This document shows positions 61,847 through 64,000 of a stretch of DNA of 64,000 nt, piece after piece. The DNA lies in NCBI GenBank assembly GCA_963755635.1, contig CAVWKS010000021.1, positions 52,270 through 116,269 of the forward strand. Reading direction: 5' to 3'. The translations under genes were made by a program, and so were the position numbers. The DNA is from AC-32 sp963755635 (lineage in GTDB: Bacteria; Actinomycetota; Thermoleophilia; Gaiellales; Gaiellaceae). Within the stretch, counting starts at the first letter, position 1, and the number at the start of each line of letters is the position of its first letter. The notes under the pieces were generated by a model that was given only the letters and a program-made list of their open reading frames with translations, was not told where the DNA came from and ran no database searches.

Positions 61847-63208
61847 CTAGCCCGAACGAAACGTGGCCGTTCGGGACTCGGCTTCGCCGAGCAGCGCGTC
61901 GATCCGGCGCTGCAGCTCGTTCAGCCGCGCGGCGAGCACCGAGCGCTCGGCCTCGGCGTCGGCGGCGAGGCCCTGCACCTGCGAGCGGAGCTCGGCCTCG
62001 ACCTCGCCGGCCCTCCGCTGGAGCTCCGCGGCGAGCTCGCCCTGCTCCTGCTCGAGCGAGGAGCCGATCTGCGAGAGCCGGCGCTCGAGCCGCTGGCCGC
62101 CGGCGTCGGCGACATGGGCGAGCCGCTCCGCGAGCACGCTCTGGGCTTCGCGCTCGAAGTGGGCGACGGCCTTGTCGAGCTCGCGCGAGAGGCGCTGTGC
62201 CGCCTCTTCCCGCGCGCGCTTGATCTCCTCGGCGAACTGGTGGGTGAGCGCCTCGGAGAACGAGCCCGAGGTCCGCTCGACGATCCGCTTCAGCTGGTCG
62301 ACCTGCTTGCGCTCGACGTCCGCGAAACCGGCCTGGATCCGCTGGGTCGCCTCCGTCTCCTCGGCTGCGATCCGCTCGCGTAGCTCTCGCTCGCGCTCGC
62401 GCAGCCGCTCGGCGACCTCCTGGAGGGCGCGCCGGCGCTCGCTCTCGTGCGTCTCGATTGCCGACTGCGTGCTCTCGGCGGTCTCGCGGGCGACGCCCTC
62501 GAACTGCGCAGCCAGCGCAGTGAGCCGCTCGTGCTGCTCCTCGGACGCGCTTTCGAGGCGCTCGGTCTCGACCGTGAGCCGCGAGGCGGCCTGCGTGAGC
62601 AGCTGCTCCTGGCGCTGGCGCACGGAGGCGATCTGCGCGGTCAGCTCCTGCTCGGTGCGCTCGAGGTCGGAGGTCCACTCGGCCAGGCGGGCCCCGATTC
62701 GTGCCTGGACCTTGGAGAGCGTCTCGCTCAGCTCCGCGTTCGTCTGCTGCCCGCGCTCGTGGACTGCGGCGCGGCGTTCCTCGGCCATGCGGCGCTCCTC
62801 TTCCGCCAGCCGCGTGAGGGACTGGGCCTGCGCGAGGGCGAGCGTGCGCTCCAGCTCGGCGGCGGAGGCCTTCGTCTCGCGACGCACGAGGGCCTCGAGC
62901 TCGTCACGCGCCTCCGTCAGCGAGGCATCGATGTCCCGGCCCTGCTCGAGGAGGCGCTGGAGGACGACCAGGCCCAGCTGCGCTGCGGCGCAGACCGTGA
63001 TCCCGGTCGCGGCGGCCGCGAGCTCGCGGCCGGGCTCGAACGCGACGACCACCCAGGCCGCGAGTGCCGCTGCGGAGACGATTCCGCCGAGGGCAAGCAG
63101 TGCCTGGCGCGAGAGCCGTCCGGCGACGACTGCGGCCGCGGAGGCAAACAGGACGAGAACCGCCCCCGCGAAGACGATCTCGAGAACCTCCGCGCGCACG
63201 GCGCGCAT
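61847..63208 (-). CDS. Membrane-anchored long coiled-coil protein
   Basis: 453 residues from ATG 63208. Three hydrophobic helices lie in residues ~8-95 (VLEIVFAGAVLVLFASAAAVVAG, LLALGGIVSAAALAAWVVVAF, AAAATGITVCAAAQLGLVVLQRLLEQ). The remaining 350 residues are a continuous Glu/Arg/Ala-rich coiled coil (e.g. ETKASAAELERTLALAQAQSLTRLAEEERRMAEERR). It resembles RmuC-like or DivIVA-like architectures but has no catalytic domain. It probably acts as a structural or scaffold protein at the membrane. It is followed by no gene in the same direction within 80 bases. Confidence 0.7.
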   Translation of the reverse strand: MRAVRAEVLEIVFAGAVLVLFASAAAVVAGRLSRQALLALGGIVSAAALAAWVVVAFEPGRELAAAATGITVCAAAQLGLVVLQRLLEQGRDIDASLTEARDELEALVRRETKASAAELERTLALAQAQSLTRLAEEERRMAEERRAAVHERGQQTNAELSETLSKVQARIGARLAEWTSDLERTEQELTAQIASVRQRQEQLLTQAASRLTVETERLESASEEQHERLTALAAQFEGVARETAESTQSAIETHESERRRALQEVAERLRERERELRERIAAEETEATQRIQAGFADVERKQVDQLKRIVERTSGSFSEALTHQFAEEIKRAREEAAQRLSRELDKAVAHFEREAQSVLAERLAHVADAGGQRLERRLSQIGSSLEQEQGELAAELQRRAGEVEAELRSQVQGLAADAEAERSVLAARLNELQRRIDALLGEAESRTATFRSG

Positions 63209-63219
63209 GCTACGGGACG

Positions 63220-63945
63220 CTAAGCGAGGCGGAGCACGAGCAGAGCCCCGGCGAGGCAGACGTGCGCTGCGGCGAGCAGCTTCAGCGAAAGCTCCTGCGG
63301 GCGGTAGAGGAGCTCCGGCGTCACGGGCTCGCGCTCGCCGTCCCGCAGCTCGATCGTGCCGCTGACGGCGACGACCCGACGGCGCAGTCGCCGGACCGGC
63401 GTCGAGAGCACGCGTTGCACGTAGCTCGTCAGGGCGGCGAAGGCCGCTGCGAGCAGCGAAACCCAGGAGATCGTCCCGGCGCAGGCGAAGTAGCCCGTCA
63501 GGAGCGGGAAGGCGCCCCAGGCGAGCGCGAAGCCGGGCTCGTTGTGGAGCGCGCCGCCGAAGAGCTCGAGGTTGTAGACCGGGACGAGCAGCGCGCCTGC
63601 GGCCACGAAGACGAGCAGCCAGCCGTTGAAGGAGAGCGCACCGGCGATCCCGATCGCCACGGCGCCGGCCAGGGAAGCGACCGTGAGCGCGAGGAGGATC
63701 GCGTCCGGAATGCGGGTCCCGAGCGGCCGTCCTTCCAGCTCGTCGAGCGCGTGCGCGGCGACGCCGAGCCCCAGGAAGAACGCCGCGACGGCCGCGCCGA
63801 GCCGCCCCGCGTAGACGTGCGGCGCCAGGCAGGCTCCGATGGCCACATAGCTCAGGTGCCACGCGGTGTAAGGCGGGTGCAGAAGCGTCAGGTAGTCGCG
63901 CCAGCTGCCGGGCGAGAGCGCGTAAAAAGCGGGCCGTGAAATCAT
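63220..63945 (-). CDS. Polytopic membrane protein, UbiA-superfamily-like
   Basis: 241 residues from ATG 63945, with about seven hydrophobic helices. The N-terminal HPPYTAWHLSYVAIGACLAPHVYAGRLGAAVAAFFLGLGVAAHALDELEGRPLGTRIP recalls the first DxxxD-type segment of UbiA prenyltransferases (here HALDELEGR), and LVPVYNLELFGGALHNEPGFALAWGAFPLLTGYF may be the second. The match is weak and the aspartate motifs are reduced, so enzyme activity is uncertain. Between the start and the window end is a copy of the structured leader element. Confidence 0.5.
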   Translation of the reverse strand: MISRPAFYALSPGSWRDYLTLLHPPYTAWHLSYVAIGACLAPHVYAGRLGAAVAAFFLGLGVAAHALDELEGRPLGTRIPDAILLALTVASLAGAVAIGIAGALSFNGWLLVFVAAGALLVPVYNLELFGGALHNEPGFALAWGAFPLLTGYFACAGTISWVSLLAAAFAALTSYVQRVLSTPVRRLRRRVVAVSGTIELRDGEREPVTPELLYRPQELSLKLLAAAHVCLAGALLVLRLA

Positions 63946-64000
63946 CCCGCTCCCGGCACCGGCAAAGCCGGCGCCTCCGCTCCTTGATGAGCTCCGTCGA
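63946..64000 (-). promoter_or_regulatory. Structured leader element, copy B
   Basis: On the minus strand, the 55 bases from the window edge to the ATG at 63945 match 23352-23406 at almost every position: GACGGAGCTCA, GAGCGGAGG, stem GGCGCCGGC-TTT-GCCGGTGCC, and GGGAGCGGG. The stem changes relative to copy A are at paired positions and keep pairing (G-U against G-C). In both copies the element ends 0-4 nt before an ATG. Confidence 0.55.

Overview
The window looks like chromosomal DNA of a high-GC actinobacterium, most plausibly class Thermoleophilia (Gaiellales/Solirubrobacterales type). This is inferred from gene content and style, since no 16S gene is present. Pointers are very high GC, frequent GTG starts, many leaderless genes with a TANNNT box 6-8 nt before the start codon, an actinobacterial-type SOS box at lexA, and exported proteins with the IALIALFFALAGTTFAAANA signal typical of that class. 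No phage, transposase or CRISPR is seen.

Layout. 0-5.6 kb: the end of a cytidylate-kinase-like gene, tRNA-Sec, a TolB-like propeller, and a selA / O-methyltransferase / selB operon, i.e. selenocysteine machinery without selD. 5.6-16 kb: exported proteins, a LOG-family enzyme with an S2P-like protease, a subtilase between two near-identical moaE copies, a moaD-moaE fusion, a double GNAT protein, a methylmalonyl-CoA mutase catalytic subunit, an SMP-30/NHL-like exported protein and a glycosyltransferase. 16-24 kb: a receiver-only regulator, secG, a lipoprotein, the tldD/pmbA pair, tRNA-Leu, a tiny Lys-rich protein, creatininase-like, PadR and its membrane partner, lexA, a zinc-ribbon protein and rnpB. 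24-34 kb: a MEDS/anti-sigma-kinase protein, a divergent histidine kinase and response regulator, an HDAC-like enzyme, a FEN-like exonuclease and acyltransferase operon, topA, a primary-type sigma factor and an NlpC/P60 protein. 34-41 kb: a complete Opp/Dpp-type peptide ABC transporter and a LuxR regulator. 41-49 kb: a lower-GC island with an HD-GYP protein and a MalT-like regulator, then a small LuxR protein and a 1104-residue cyclase-ATPase. 49-64 kb: adenosine deaminase, L,D-transpeptidase, a glycosyltransferase/flippase-like/glycerate kinase string, three cyclic-nucleotide-binding-fold proteins (one fused to an MFS transporter), an MKG-repeat mini-protein, a compact cNMP / ECF sigma / 83-aa protein / S8 protease / GAF operon, a degenerate cupredoxin, xseAB, and two membrane proteins.

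Six genes carry seven apparent frameshifts, every one a net +1 base. This reads more like assembly or sequencing error than real decay; affected genes are listed as CDS with the break noted. The most novel-looking items are the 59.2-56.5 kb signalling operon, a structured leader element repeated at 23.35 kb and at the window end, the MKG-repeat protein, and the methyltransferase embedded in the Sec operon.
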